From Diadema setosum (Eukaryota; Echinodermata; Echinoidea; Diadematoida; Diadematidae), in NCBI RefSeq assembly GCF_964275005.1, contig NC_092698.1, positions 30,095,246 to 30,159,245 on the forward strand: 64,000 bases of DNA, given 5' to 3'. A model generated the notes under the pieces. It had not been told where the DNA came from, searched no databases, and worked only from the letters and a program-made list of their open reading frames with translations. Numbering within the stretch: the stretch's first letter is position 1; every line of letters starts with the position of its first letter. Shown here in pieces: positions 63,761-64,000 of this stretch. Both the position numbers and the translations under genes were made by a program.

Positions 63761-63972
63761 TACTGTAAAACATGATATATTCGCGGCATGAATTTTTCGC
63801 GAATGGGAGCCGACGGCCTTTTTTGCGGCATGAAATTTTCGCGAACTGCCACTGGCATTCAATGCATATAGTGTAGACAAGAACGTTTGTGTGCATTTTA
63901 ATTACGTGAATCTCGGCGCTCGCGAAATTCGCAAAATTAAAATGCACGCCGAACATTTCTCGTTTTACAGTA
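63761..63972. mobile_element. TACTGTA-family MITE, type A, copy 4
   Basis: TACTGTAAAACATGATATAT at the left and CATTTCTCGTTTTACAGTA at the right, with GCGGCATGAATTTTTCGCGA, GCGGCATGAAATTTTCGCGA and GGCGCTCGCGAAATTCGCAA inside. It keeps the most CpG of the four copies, suggesting the youngest insertion. Confidence 0.9.
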
Positions 63973-64000
63973 ACCCATTGGGAACCTCTCCCCTTTTAGA

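Overview
This window is nuclear DNA from an animal. Coding sequence is sparse, split into short exons by GT/AG introns, and set in AT-rich sequence full of microsatellites, palindromic MITEs and old transposon pieces. Both recognisable genes are animal genes. The guanylate cyclase is of the single-pass membrane receptor type, a family large in echinoderms, and the short palindrome TAGGCCTA recurs in the non-coding DNA. I infer a marine invertebrate deuterostome, most likely an echinoderm such as a sea urchin. This is inference from style, not a database match.

Layout. (1) 741-7473, plus strand: the last four coding exons of a membrane guanylate cyclase (cGMP synthesis); the 5' part of the gene lies off the left edge. 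(2) 7474-27419: about 20 kb with no supported host gene. It holds microsatellites, several hairpin or TIR elements, two tRNA-like SINE heads and a decayed tyrosine-recombinase (Crypton-like) fragment. (3) 27420-37491, minus strand: a complete six-exon VPS72/YL1 gene (357 codons plus stop), the H2A.Z-binding subunit of the SRCAP and TIP60/p400 chromatin-remodelling complexes. Its introns carry at least eight MITEs, one nested inside another. (4) 37492-43200: a 254-bp tandem duplication, MITEs, the 3' end of a LINE and a 42-bp tandem repeat. (5) 43465-46012: an array of about 16 copies of a ~162-bp satellite with higher-order structure, probably carried inside an element with G-rich inverted ends. 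(6) 46013-64000: no recognised protein gene. A GC-richer island at 48600-49133 ends in a consensus splice donor and may be a non-coding first exon of a plus-strand gene that runs off the window. The rest holds MITEs, including three copies of a 92-bp TTAA-flanked hairpin, and a second copy of a Helitron-like element.

The two genes have no evident functional link: one makes cGMP at the membrane, the other handles a histone variant in the nucleus. No operon, CRISPR array, defence island or intact mobile system was seen. The most informative parts are the complete VPS72 model, the satellite's higher-order structure, and several MITE families sharing TACTGTA ends or TTAA target sites. All boundaries and splice sites were read by eye.
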